Positions 8,370-16,644 of a stretch of 64,000 nt of DNA are shown piece after piece. The notes beneath the pieces were generated by a model. That model was not told the DNA's origin. It saw nothing but the letters and a program-made list of their open reading frames with translations, and made no database searches. The stretch is from the NCBI GenBank assembly GCA_910589075.1, contig CAJUSK010000032.1:27299-91298 (forward strand), read 5' to 3'. The position numbers were made by a program, and so were the translations under genes. Position 1 is the first letter of the stretch. Every line of letters begins with the position of its first letter. Source of the DNA: an uncultured Lachnospiraceae bacterium (GTDB lineage: Bacteria > Bacillota > Clostridia > Lachnospirales > Lachnospiraceae).

Positions 8370-9371
8370 ATGAGTTACATTGATTTAATGAAAGAGAAAG
8401 CAAGGCAGGATCTGAAAACCATAGTACTTCCGGAGACAAATGATAAAAGGACACTGATTGCTGCAGCACACATTCTGGAGGAACGCATTGCCAGAATCAT
8501 TATGATCGGCAATGAAGAGAAGATTCTGGACGGTGCCGGATGGCTGGAAGTAGATCTGACAGGTGTGACAATCGTAAATCCGGCAACCAGCGAAAAACTT
8601 GACAGCTATGTGGATCTGCTGTATGAAACGAGAAAAAATAAAGGTATGACCCCCGAAAAGGCAAAGGAAATCCTGCTTTCGGATTACCTGACCTTCGGTA
8701 TTATGATGGTAAAAGCCAATGATGCGGACGGTATGGTGGCCGGTGCATGCCATGCCACGGCTGATACGCTTCGTCCGGCGTTGCAGATTTTAAAGACGGC
8801 AGAGGGAACCAAACTGGTTTCCGCATTTTTCATTGTGGACGTACCGGATTGTGAGTATGGGTATCATGGGACATTCCTGTTTGCGGACTGCGGATTGAAT
8901 CAGGATCCCACCGCAGAAGAACTGGCTGCCATTGCAGATACAAGTGCGAAGAGCTTCCGTAACCTGGTGGGTGCAAAGCCGGTGATTGCAATGCTTTCCC
9001 ATTCCACAAAAGGCAGTGCAAAACATCCATTGGTCGATAAAGTGGTACGGGCAGTCGAAATTGCCCATGAGCAGTATTCCCACCTCACACTGGACGGAGA
9101 ATTGCAGACGGATGCCGCTCTTGTACCCCATATTGCCAAATCAAAAGCGCCGGGCAGCGAGGTGGCCGGGAAAGCCAATGTGCTTGTGTTCCCCAATCTG
9201 GATTGTGGCAATATCGGTTATAAACTGGTACAGAGACTGGGAAAAGCGGAAGCATATGGCCCGATGCTGCAGGGAATTGCAAAACCGGTAAACGATTTGT
9301 CCAGAGGGTGTTCCTGGGAGGATATTGTAGGCGTAGTGGCTTTGACTGCCGTACAGGCTCAGTTATCATAA
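8370..9371 (+). CDS. pta: Phosphate acetyltransferase
   Basis: Pta converts acetyl-CoA and phosphate to acetyl phosphate and CoA, the first step of acetate production and ATP gain in fermentation. The protein has the family C-terminal signature with PVNDLSRGCSWEDIVGV and the HSTKGSAKH segment. I start at ATG 8370 (MSYIDLMKEKARQD) because GGAG at 8357-8360 is 9 bases upstream and the 333-residue length fits the family. An upstream in-frame start at 8301 would add an unconserved 23-residue tail. ackA follows after 21 bases with its own GGAGGAAG site, so both genes form one operon. Confidence 0.96.
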   Translation: MSYIDLMKEKARQDLKTIVLPETNDKRTLIAAAHILEERIARIIMIGNEEKILDGAGWLEVDLTGVTIVNPATSEKLDSYVDLLYETRKNKGMTPEKAKEILLSDYLTFGIMMVKANDADGMVAGACHATADTLRPALQILKTAEGTKLVSAFFIVDVPDCEYGYHGTFLFADCGLNQDPTAEELAAIADTSAKSFRNLVGAKPVIAMLSHSTKGSAKHPLVDKVVRAVEIAHEQYSHLTLDGELQTDAALVPHIAKSKAPGSEVAGKANVLVFPNLDCGNIGYKLVQRLGKAEAYGPMLQGIAKPVNDLSRGCSWEDIVGVVALTAVQAQLS

Positions 9372-9392
9372 ATTTATTTTGGAGGAAGAGAT

Positions 9393-10592
9393 ATGAAGAT
9401 TTTGGTTATCAACTGCGGCAGCTCTTCCCTCAAGTTTCAGTTGATTGATTCAGTGCATGGACAGGTTCTTGCAAAAGGACTGTGTGAACGGATCGGTATC
9501 GAGGGGAGCCGGCTTGTATATCGGAGAGAAGGAGCCAAAGAGCAGACGGTTAAGGCGCCTATGACAGAGCATAAAACGGCTGTGAAAATGGTGCTGGATG
9601 CATTAACTGCCCCTGGAACGGGCGTGATCAGAGAACTTTCGGAGATAGATGCAGTGGGGCATCGGATTGTACATGGGGGAGAGAAGTTTGCCGCCTCTGT
9701 GCTGATTGACAATGGGGTACTCTCGGCGATTGAAGAATGTGCTTCCCTGGCGCCTCTTCACAATCCCGCGAATCTCACCGGTATTCGGGCATGTATGGAA
9801 TTGATGCCGGAGACACCAATGGCGGCAGTGTTTGACACGGCATTTCATCAGACCATGCCCATGGAGGCATATCTGTATGGAATTCCCTATGCATACTATG
9901 AAAAATACAGAGTCAGACGCTATGGGTTCCACGGGACAAGCCATAAATATGTGTCCAGGCAGGCCGCTAAGGTGTTGGGAGAGAGACCTGAAAAGCTCAG
10001 GCTGATTGTGTGTCATCTGGGAAACGGCGCCAGTGTGTCCGCTGTTCAATATGGAAAGTCGGTGGACACATCCATGGGACTGACTCCCCTGGAGGGACTG
10101 ATTATGGGAACACGGGCCGGTGATATGGACCCGGCCATCGTGGAGTTTATCGCCCATAAAGAGGGAAAAACGCTGGATGAAATCATGGAGATACTGAACC
10201 GTCAGTCAGGCGTACTGGGGCTTTCCGGAGGACTTTCTTCCGATTTCAGGGATTTGGAGGATGCCTTTCAGGCAGGGCAGCCGGAAGGCGAACGGGCATT
10301 GAAGGCATTTGCTTACCGGGTGGCAAAATATATCGGCGCCTATACAGCGGCTATGAACGGTGTGGACGGCATCTGTTTTACGGCCGGCCTGGGGGAAAAC
10401 AGTCCCCTGATCCGCAGGAAGATCTGCGCATATCTGGGCTATCTGGGCGTAAGCCTGGATGAAGAGCAGAACCGAAAGCGGGGAGAAGATCTGATTATAT
10501 CCGCGCCGGGCTGTGGTGTGAAAGTGTTGGTGATCCCCACCAATGAAGAACTTGCCATTGCGGAAGAAACCTGTGCCCTTGTGCAGGCATAG
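9393..10592 (+). CDS. ackA: Acetate kinase
   Basis: AckA transfers the phosphate of acetyl phosphate to ADP, making acetate and ATP. The 399-residue protein has the family signatures INCGSSSLKFQL at the N-terminus, GHRIVHGGEKF, RRYGFHGTSHKYVS, HLGNGASVSA, GLTPLEGLIMGTRAGDMDP and FTAGLGENSP. The order and length are standard. It is cotranscribed with pta. No clear terminator is visible right after it, although an imperfect GCCGGAT/ATCCGGATGC dyad lies near 10671-10700. Confidence 0.97.
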   Translation: MKILVINCGSSSLKFQLIDSVHGQVLAKGLCERIGIEGSRLVYRREGAKEQTVKAPMTEHKTAVKMVLDALTAPGTGVIRELSEIDAVGHRIVHGGEKFAASVLIDNGVLSAIEECASLAPLHNPANLTGIRACMELMPETPMAAVFDTAFHQTMPMEAYLYGIPYAYYEKYRVRRYGFHGTSHKYVSRQAAKVLGERPEKLRLIVCHLGNGASVSAVQYGKSVDTSMGLTPLEGLIMGTRAGDMDPAIVEFIAHKEGKTLDEIMEILNRQSGVLGLSGGLSSDFRDLEDAFQAGQPEGERALKAFAYRVAKYIGAYTAAMNGVDGICFTAGLGENSPLIRRKICAYLGYLGVSLDEEQNRKRGEDLIISAPGCGVKVLVIPTNEELAIAEETCALVQA

Positions 10593-10712
10593 AGGAATCT
10601 TATGGGAAACCGGCCTTTGGAAACCGGATCCGGATACCATGTGACAGACACAGAACGTGGATTGAAATGCAGCCGGATTTTACATTTTTATCCGGATGCA
10701 TTCAAAAAAACG

Positions 10713-10741
10713 TTGACAAATGGGAAAAAAGTATTTATTAT
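10713..10741 (+). promoter_or_regulatory. Strong sigma-A promoter upstream of livJ
   Basis: A perfect TTGACA at 10713-10718 and TATTAT at 10736-10741 are 17 bases apart. Transcription would start near 10748, giving a leader of about 130 bases before livJ. Confidence 0.8.
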
Positions 10742-10751
10742 ATCGTGTAAC

Positions 10752-10787
10752 GAAAAAGGTTCAATGGTGATCCACTGAATCTTTTTC
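10752..10787 (+). promoter_or_regulatory. 5'-end hairpin in the livJ leader
   Basis: GAAAAAGGTTCA (10752-10763) pairs with TGAATCTTTTTC (10776-10787) through 12 pairs, one of them G-T. It lies only a few bases after the predicted transcription start, so it may stabilise the message or serve as a control element. It lacks a following T run and is not a normal terminator. Confidence 0.5.
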
Positions 10788-10878
10788 CGTGTATCAGCCC
10801 CTTGTGGCAGTTGTTCTGCGAATATGCATTTTGTATCCGGCTTCTGCCTGAAGGAATAAAAAGATGGAGGAGAAGATT

Positions 10879-12102
10879 ATGAAGAGATTTTTGAGCATTG
10901 CCGTAGCATCGGCTATGGTAGCGGCTGCTCTGACAGGTTGCGGCAGCAATCCGGCAGGCGGTACGGACGCACCGGCAGAAGGCGCAGAAAACAGTGCGGC
11001 TGAAAATGACGGCGCAGCGGCAGAGAGTGGTGAAGCAGGCAGCGCATTCCGTATTGGCGGAATCGGCCCTGTGACAGGTGCGGCAGCCGTTTACGGACAG
11101 GCAGTTAAGAACGCTGCACAGCTTGCAGTGGATGAGATCAATGCTGCAGGCGGTATCAACGGTGTACAGATTGAGTTCAATTTCCAGGATGATGAGCATG
11201 ATGCGGAAAAGGCAGTAAATGCTTACAATACGTTGAAAGACTGGGATATGCAGGTGCTGCTTGGTACCGTAACCAGTACCCCCTGTACAGCCGTAGTGGA
11301 AAAGACACATGAGGACAACCTGTTCCAGTTGACCCCTTCAGGTTCCGCAGTGGAAAGCATTCAGTATGACAACGCTTTCCGTGTATGTTTCTCTGACCCG
11401 AACCAGGGAACTGCATCCGCACAGTACATCGGTGAACATGGCCTGGCTACAAAGGTAGCGGTGATTTACAATAGCTCCGACGTATATTCTTCCGGTATTT
11501 ATCAGACATTTGCGGCAGAAGCCGGCAATCAGGGCCTGGAGATTGTATCTGCGGAAGCGTTTACCGCAGACAGTAACACCGATTTCTCCGTACAGCTCCA
11601 GAAAGCAAAAGATGCAGGCGCAGAACTTGTATTCCTGCCGATTTACTATACAGAAGCTTCCATTATCCTGGGCCAGGCTGACAAGATGGGATATGCACCC
11701 ACTTTCTTTGGCTGTGACGGTCTGGACGGTATTCTGGCAGTGGAAGATTTTGATACTGCTCTGGCAGAGGGCGTTATGCTGCTGACTCCTTTCGCAGCAG
11801 ATGCGGAAGATGAGCTGACACAGAAATTTGTAACCGCATACAAGGATGCATACGGTGATATTCCGAACCAGTTTGCGGCGGATGCTTATGATGGCATTTA
11901 TGCGATTAAAGCTGCTATCGAGCAGGCAGGTGTAACACCGGATATGAGCGCTTCCGATATCTGTGATGCGCTGAAAACATCCATGACGGAAATCAGCATT
12001 GACGGTCTGACAGGTCTGGGTATGACATGGGGCGCTGACGGCGAACCGAACAAAGAGCCCAAAGCTGTTAAGATTACAAATGGTGCATATGCTGCAATGT
12101 AA
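10879..12102 (+). CDS. livJ: ABC transporter substrate-binding lipoprotein, branched-chain amino acid type
   Basis: This is the extracellular ligand-binding part of a LivJ/type I periplasmic-binding ABC importer. A signal peptide ends in the lipobox LTGC, so the protein is lipid-anchored. A low-complexity linker rich in Ala, Glu and Gly leads to the binding domain, which starts at FRIGGIGPVTGAAAVYG. The start at ATG 10879 is set by GGAGGAG at 10867-10873; an in-frame ATG at 10864 precedes that site. The product is about 407 residues. The permease and ATPase genes livHMGF follow 1 kb downstream. The ligand is probably Leu/Ile/Val but cannot be read from sequence; related proteins bind other amino acids or urea. 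Confidence 0.88.
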   Translation: MKRFLSIAVASAMVAAALTGCGSNPAGGTDAPAEGAENSAAENDGAAAESGEAGSAFRIGGIGPVTGAAAVYGQAVKNAAQLAVDEINAAGGINGVQIEFNFQDDEHDAEKAVNAYNTLKDWDMQVLLGTVTSTPCTAVVEKTHEDNLFQLTPSGSAVESIQYDNAFRVCFSDPNQGTASAQYIGEHGLATKVAVIYNSSDVYSSGIYQTFAAEAGNQGLEIVSAEAFTADSNTDFSVQLQKAKDAGAELVFLPIYYTEASIILGQADKMGYAPTFFGCDGLDGILAVEDFDTALAEGVMLLTPFAADAEDELTQKFVTAYKDAYGDIPNQFAADAYDGIYAIKAAIEQAGVTPDMSASDICDALKTSMTEISIDGLTGLGMTWGADGEPNKEPKAVKITNGAYAAM

Positions 12103-12179
12103 TATATGTATCTGCCGTGCAGATGGAACCGGGCCATAAGCAAAGCCCGGTGACAGATAACATGGACAGATTGGATAAC

Positions 12180-12213
12180 AATAGAAAGCCCGCTGTGCGT
12201 GCTTTCTATTGTT
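12180..12213 (+). terminator. Hairpin after livJ
   Basis: AATAGAAAGC (12180-12189) pairs with GCTTTCTATT (12201-12210), then GTTATTTT. A second dyad, CCGGGC/GCCCGG, lies at 12129-12150. The AATAGAA/TTCTATT ends match the repeat array at 4823-5070 and the hairpin at 46217-46257. It may partly terminate the livJ message. Confidence 0.55.
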
Positions 12214-12285
12214 ATTTTCAGGAGAAAACAGGAGATCGTCAGAGCGATGACCAATCCGGTATTTTGAAACAACTTCTGGAAAATG

Positions 12286-12315
12286 TTGACACCCTGGTAT
12301 ACAGAGGCGTATAAT
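12286..12315 (+). promoter_or_regulatory. Consensus sigma-A promoter of the small secreted protein gene
   Basis: TTGACA at 12286-12291 and TATAAT at 12310-12315 are both perfect consensus hexamers, separated by 18 bases. This predicts high constitutive expression of the gene starting at 12360. Confidence 0.8.
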
Positions 12316-12359
12316 GTATTTGTAAGAGTTCTAATACATGTTATAAGGAGGTAACAGAT

Positions 12360-12872
12360 ATGAGAGTATTTAAAACAATTCTTGTAACTGCAGTTGCAAC
12401 GACACTGGCGCTGGCTTCTTCCATGGTGGTTTGTGCGAAGGATGCTGATTTTGTGCCGCCCCGTTATAAGAGCAACTGCGATCTGATGGGATGCACCGGC
12501 AGCCATATCAGTGTGAAAGATCCTTCCACAGGATTGGATCTGTATTTCTGTGTACCTAAGAATCTGGATTATTCTGTTGATGAATACCGTACAAACGTAG
12601 CGGCATATCTGGCAGAAAAAGCTGAGAACAAACCGGAAGAAGTAACGCCTGTTGTGGAAGAAAGCAAGCCTGAGACTGTGGATGAGGATTACTTTGCACC
12701 GCCCCGCAACAAGAGTAATTGCAACCTGATGGGATGCATCGGAAGCCATGTCAGCGTGAAAGATCCTTCTACAGGACTGGATCTGTATTTCTGCGTACCT
12801 CAGGGATTGAACTACTCTGTTGATGAGTACCGCACGAATGTGGCAGCTTATCTGGCTGAAAAGGCGAAATAA
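12360..12872 (+). CDS. Secreted protein with two tandem Cys-containing repeats, unknown function
   Basis: I do not recognise this 170-residue protein. It starts with a signal peptide of about 26 residues (cleavage likely after VCA). Two copies of a roughly 62-residue unit follow, at residues 28-89 and 109-170, joined by an acidic Pro/Glu linker. Each unit has PPRxKSNCxLMGCxGSH, then VKDPSTGLDLYFCVP, then YSVDEYRTNVAAYLAEKA. Each has three cysteines in identical positions (40, 45, 64 and 121, 126, 145), suggesting disulfides or metal binding outside the cell. A strong ribosome-binding site (AAGGAGG) and a consensus promoter point to high expression. The gene sits between livJ and livH, so a role with that transporter is possible but unproven. 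Confidence 0.8.
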   Translation: MRVFKTILVTAVATTLALASSMVVCAKDADFVPPRYKSNCDLMGCTGSHISVKDPSTGLDLYFCVPKNLDYSVDEYRTNVAAYLAEKAENKPEEVTPVVEESKPETVDEDYFAPPRNKSNCNLMGCIGSHVSVKDPSTGLDLYFCVPQGLNYSVDEYRTNVAAYLAEKAK

Positions 12873-12954
12873 ATCTGCGTGATTTATTACATCAGTACGG
12901 AAGAGATGGTGACTGAATGGCAGTCGGCATGCACACGATATAAGATATAATATC

Positions 12955-13008
12955 AGGAGGGTTTTCCCAAAAGCGGGCTTTTGGTCTGTGGGATGATCCT
13001 CCTTTTTA
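12955..13008 (+). terminator. Branched terminator after the small secreted protein gene
   Basis: AGGAGG (12955-12960) pairs with CCTCCT (12998-13003), enclosing a CCAAAAG/CTTTTGG hairpin, and is followed by TTTTT. It isolates the small gene from livH, which has its own promoter. Confidence 0.65.
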
Positions 13009-13009
13009 C

Positions 13010-13039
13010 TTGATTCCCTGTTATGTTCTATGGTATACT
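13010..13039 (+). promoter_or_regulatory. Candidate promoter of livHMGF
   Basis: TTGATT at 13010-13015 and TATACT at 13034-13039 are 18 bases apart, right after the terminator, and lie about 70 bases before the livH ATG. Confidence 0.6.
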
Positions 13040-13108
13040 TGTGTACGTGAGAGCGGACGGTATGCTGTCTGCGTGAAAGCAGTAAATGAAAAATAAAGAG
13101 GTGTACGT

Positions 13109-13993
13109 ATGAGTTTACTATCTTATTTAATCAACGGTATCAGCCTTGGAAGCGTGTACGCCATTATCGCACTGGGATATACCATGGTGTACGGCATTGC
13201 CAAAATGCTGAATTTTGCCCATGGCGATGTTATCATGGTGGGAGGCTATGTGGTATTTGTGCTGGCCAGCGGCATGGGCCTGCCACCTGTTCTGGCAGTG
13301 ATGATTTCCATGGTGGTCTGCACTGTGCTTGGTATGGCCATCGAGCGGGTGGCATATAAACCGCTGCGCATGGCGGCTTCTCCGCTGGCGGTGCTGATTA
13401 CGGCCATCGGCGTCAGCTATCTTTTGCAAAACCTGGCGCTTCTTTTGTTTGGGGCCAATACCAAATCTTTTACTTCCGTTGTAACCGTCCCGGCCGTTTC
13501 ACTGGCGGAGGGACAGTTGATGATTTCCGGAGAGACGATTGTGACAATCGCGGCCTGCATCGTCATTATGGTGACATTGACCCTGTTTATTAAAAAGACA
13601 AAGGCCGGACAGGCTATGCTGGCCGTATCCGAGGACAAAGGAGCGGCGCAGTTAATGGGAATCAATGTAAATGGCACCATAGCCCTGACTTTTGCCATTG
13701 GGTCCGCGCTGGCGGCTGTGGCAGGTGTGCTTTTGTGCTCCACGTATCCGTCTCTGACACCCTATACAGGGGCGATGCCGGGGATTAAGGCTTTTGTGGC
13801 CGCCGTATTCGGTGGCATTGGTTCCATACCCGGCGCTATGATCGGCGGTATTCTGCTTGGGATTATTGAAATACTGGGTAAGGCATATATTTCTTCACAG
13901 ATGGCGGATGCCATTGTATTTGCGGTACTGATTGTAGTACTGCTTGTAAAACCTACCGGGATTCTTGGTAAGGAAATTCAGGAGAAAGTGTAG
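13109..13993 (+). CDS. livH: Branched-chain amino acid ABC transporter permease LivH
   Basis: This is one of the two membrane permeases of the Liv-type ABC importer. The 294-residue protein is highly hydrophobic with about eight membrane segments. It opens with the LivH-type N-terminus (INGISLGSVYAIIALGYTMVYG) and the NFAHGDVIMVGGY motif. The C-terminal GIKAFVAAVFGGIGSIPGAMIGG segment matches the cytoplasmic loop that contacts the ATPases. An AGAGGTG site precedes the ATG. It is the first gene of livH-livM-livG-livF, with gaps of only 8 to 45 bases. Confidence 0.94.
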   Translation: MSLLSYLINGISLGSVYAIIALGYTMVYGIAKMLNFAHGDVIMVGGYVVFVLASGMGLPPVLAVMISMVVCTVLGMAIERVAYKPLRMAASPLAVLITAIGVSYLLQNLALLLFGANTKSFTSVVTVPAVSLAEGQLMISGETIVTIAACIVIMVTLTLFIKKTKAGQAMLAVSEDKGAAQLMGINVNGTIALTFAIGSALAAVAGVLLCSTYPSLTPYTGAMPGIKAFVAAVFGGIGSIPGAMIGGILLGIIEILGKAYISSQMADAIVFAVLIVVLLVKPTGILGKEIQEKV

Positions 13994-14001
13994 GGAAGAT
14001 C

Positions 14002-15075
14002 ATGAAAAAATTAAATAAAACGACGAAAAACAATCTGGTTACATATGCGATTGTCATTGTTGCCTATCTTGTAGTTATGTTGCTGGGCGTGTCGGGACAT
14101 ATATCCAGCCTGATGGAAGGGCTTCTGGTTCCACTGTGCATCTATGTAATTCTGGCGGTATCCCTGAATCTGGTAGTCGGTATCCTGGGAGAATTAAGCC
14201 TGGGACATGCGGGGTTTATGTGCGTGGGCGCTTTCGCCGGTTCCTTTTTTTCCATGTGTACAAAGGAGGCCATGCCGGCCGGTCTGCGGTTTTTTTTGGC
14301 GCTTGTGATTGGCGCTGTTGTGGCAGCGTTGTTCGGGATTTTGATCGGGATACCGGTGCTGCGGCTGAAAGGTGATTATCTGGCGATTGTGACTCTGGCT
14401 TTTGGAGAGATTATTAAAAATCTGATGAATGTCCTGTACATTGGCAGAGACGAGGCGGGTTTCCACTTTTCCATGAAAGATACTCTCTCTCTGGGGCTTT
14501 CGCCGGAAGGAAAAGCGATTATCAATGGACCGCAGGGGATTACCGGTACACCTCATGACGCCAGCTTTACCATAGGGATTCTTCTGATCCTGCTGACGCT
14601 TTTTATTGTTCTGAATCTGATCCATTCCCGGGACGGCAGGGCGATTATGGCCATCCGGGACAATCGCATTGCAGCGGAATCCATTGGCATTCATGTGACC
14701 AGATACAAGCTGATGGCGTTTACCCTGTCTGCATCCATAGCGGGAGTTGCCGGGGTATTGTATGGACATAACCTTTCCACCCTGACAGCTCTCCCGAAAA
14801 ATTTCGGATACAATATGTCCATTATGATACTGGTATTTGTGGTACTGGGAGGCATCGGTAATATAAGAGGCTCCGTCATATCCGCAGTGGTGCTGACACT
14901 GCTGCCGGAATTGCTGCGGGGACTGAGCGATTACCGTATGCTGATCTATGCCATTGTCCTGATTGCCATGATGCTGTTTAACTGGAGCCCCAGGGCGGTG
15001 GAATTCAGGGAACGGTATTCACTCAAGCGTTTATTTGGCATGTGGAGAAATCCGGAAAAACAGGCTGACAGATAA
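14002..15075 (+). CDS. livM: Branched-chain amino acid ABC transporter permease LivM
   Basis: This is the second permease of the Liv importer, 357 residues with about ten hydrophobic segments. The family stretch LNLVVGILGELSLGHAGF appears near residue 55. The ATPase-contact segment FVVLGGIGNIRGSVISAV lies in the C-terminal third. The gene begins 8 bases after the livH stop. Its C-terminal tail is short and charged. It works with LivH as the membrane channel for the substrate delivered by the upstream binding protein. Confidence 0.94.
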   Translation: MKKLNKTTKNNLVTYAIVIVAYLVVMLLGVSGHISSLMEGLLVPLCIYVILAVSLNLVVGILGELSLGHAGFMCVGAFAGSFFSMCTKEAMPAGLRFFLALVIGAVVAALFGILIGIPVLRLKGDYLAIVTLAFGEIIKNLMNVLYIGRDEAGFHFSMKDTLSLGLSPEGKAIINGPQGITGTPHDASFTIGILLILLTLFIVLNLIHSRDGRAIMAIRDNRIAAESIGIHVTRYKLMAFTLSASIAGVAGVLYGHNLSTLTALPKNFGYNMSIMILVFVVLGGIGNIRGSVISAVVLTLLPELLRGLSDYRMLIYAIVLIAMMLFNWSPRAVEFRERYSLKRLFGMWRNPEKQADR

Positions 15076-15120
15076 CAAACAGTGTTACAACGGATTTTAT
15101 ATGAGACGAAGGAGTCGTGT

Positions 15121-15879
15121 ATGGCATTATTAGATGTACAAAATTTGTGTATTTCATTCGGCGGTCTCCGGGCTGTGGATGATTTTGAAATTCATATTGA
15201 AAAAGGGCAGCTCTATGGCCTGATCGGGCCCAACGGCGCGGGTAAAACGACTGTATTTAACCTTCTGACCGGCGTATACAAGCCGGGAGAGGGCATTATC
15301 AGGCTGGACGGCCAGGACATTACAGGAAAGAAAACGATTGAAATCAATAAAGCAGGAATTGCCAGAACCTTTCAGAATATCCGTCTGTTTAAGGGGATGT
15401 CGGTACTGGACAATGTAAAAGCCGGTCTCCACAATCATTACAAATATTCTTCTCTGGCAGGTATTTTCCGCCTGCCATCCTGGAGGAAGATGGAACGGGA
15501 AATGGATGAGCGGGCCATGGAGCTTCTGGAAGTGTTTGACCTGGGCGGTGAAGCCGATTATCTGGCTTCCAATCTGCCTTACGGCAAACAGAGAAAACTG
15601 GAAATAGCCAGGGCGCTTGCCACAGAACCCAAACTGCTTTTGCTGGATGAGCCTGCGGCAGGTATGAATCCCAATGAGACAAAGGAGCTGATGGATACCA
15701 TCCGTCTGATCCGGGACCAGTTTGATATGACGATTTTGCTGATTGAGCATGATATGAAACTGGTGTCCGGCATTTGTGAGGCGCTTTCTGTGTTAAATTT
15801 CGGACGGATCCTGGCACAGGGCGAGACGGGTACCGTGTTAAATGATCCACAGGTTATCACGGCATATCTGGGAGAATAG
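15121..15879 (+). CDS. livG: Branched-chain amino acid ABC transporter ATPase LivG
   Basis: LivG is a cytoplasmic ATPase powering the importer. Walker A is GPNGAGKT at residues 36-43. The signature is LPYGKQRKLEIARAL, the form usual in LivG in place of LSGGQ. Walker B is LLLLDEP. The long insert between Walker A and the signature is also typical of LivG. I start at ATG 15121 because AAGGAG at 15109-15114 lies just upstream; an in-frame GTG at 15082 lacks such a site. The product is 252 residues, normal for LivG. Confidence 0.95.
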   Translation: MALLDVQNLCISFGGLRAVDDFEIHIEKGQLYGLIGPNGAGKTTVFNLLTGVYKPGEGIIRLDGQDITGKKTIEINKAGIARTFQNIRLFKGMSVLDNVKAGLHNHYKYSSLAGIFRLPSWRKMEREMDERAMELLEVFDLGGEADYLASNLPYGKQRKLEIARALATEPKLLLLDEPAAGMNPNETKELMDTIRLIRDQFDMTILLIEHDMKLVSGICEALSVLNFGRILAQGETGTVLNDPQVITAYLGE

Positions 15880-15890
15880 GAGGAAGATAG

Positions 15891-16601
15891 ATGGCGATGC
15901 TGGAAGTGAAAGACCTGGAAGTGTATTACGGCATGATCCAGGCTCTGAAAGGAATTTCCTTTGAGGTCAATGAAGGGGAAGTCATTGCCCTGATCGGCGC
16001 CAATGGCGCCGGGAAGACAACCACACTGCATACAATCACAGGGCTTCTTCCTGCCAAAAAAGGAAGCGTGCTGTTTGAAGGAAAGGATATCACAAAGGTT
16101 CCGGGACATAAAATCGTATCCATGGGTATGGCGCATGTGCCGGAAGGACGGCGTATCTTTGCGCAGCTTTCCGTGCTTCAGAATCTCAGGATGGGTGCCT
16201 ATACAAGAAAAGACAAGGATGAAATCGAAGCCACGCTCAAAATGGTGTATGAGCGTTTTCCACGTCTGGAAGAGCGGCAAAACCAGATGGCGGGTACGCT
16301 CAGTGGCGGTGAGCAGCAGATGCTGGCCATGGGGCGGGCGCTGATGTCCCATCCCAGGATTATATTAATGGATGAACCGTCCATGGGGCTTTCGCCCATT
16401 TTTGTAAATGAGATCTTCGAGATTATCAAAGAGGTAAGCAAAAGCGGCACTACGGTTCTTCTGGTGGAGCAGAATGCCAAAAAAGCCCTTTCCATTGCAG
16501 ACCGGGCCTATGTGTTGGAAACAGGCAGCATTGTTCTGGAAGGACGTGCCGATGTACTGATGTCGGATGATTCCATTAAAAAGGCATATCTGGGAGAATA
16601 A
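15891..16601 (+). CDS. livF: Branched-chain amino acid ABC transporter ATPase LivF
   Basis: This is the second ATPase of the importer, 236 residues. Walker A is GANGAGKT at residues 36-43, the signature is LSGGEQQMLAMGRAL and Walker B is IILMDEPSMGLSP. HVPEGRRIFAQLSV is characteristic of LivF. AGGAGG at 15878-15883 overlaps the livG stop codon, so translation of the two is close-coupled. The next gene follows after 43 bases and may be in the same transcript. Confidence 0.95.
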   Translation: MAMLEVKDLEVYYGMIQALKGISFEVNEGEVIALIGANGAGKTTTLHTITGLLPAKKGSVLFEGKDITKVPGHKIVSMGMAHVPEGRRIFAQLSVLQNLRMGAYTRKDKDEIEATLKMVYERFPRLEERQNQMAGTLSGGEQQMLAMGRALMSHPRIILMDEPSMGLSPIFVNEIFEIIKEVSKSGTTVLLVEQNAKKALSIADRAYVLETGSIVLEGRADVLMSDDSIKKAYLGE

Positions 16602-16644
16602 GGAGTCAGGGCGGAATAAGACAGAGGGGTTAAGGAGGAGTAGC

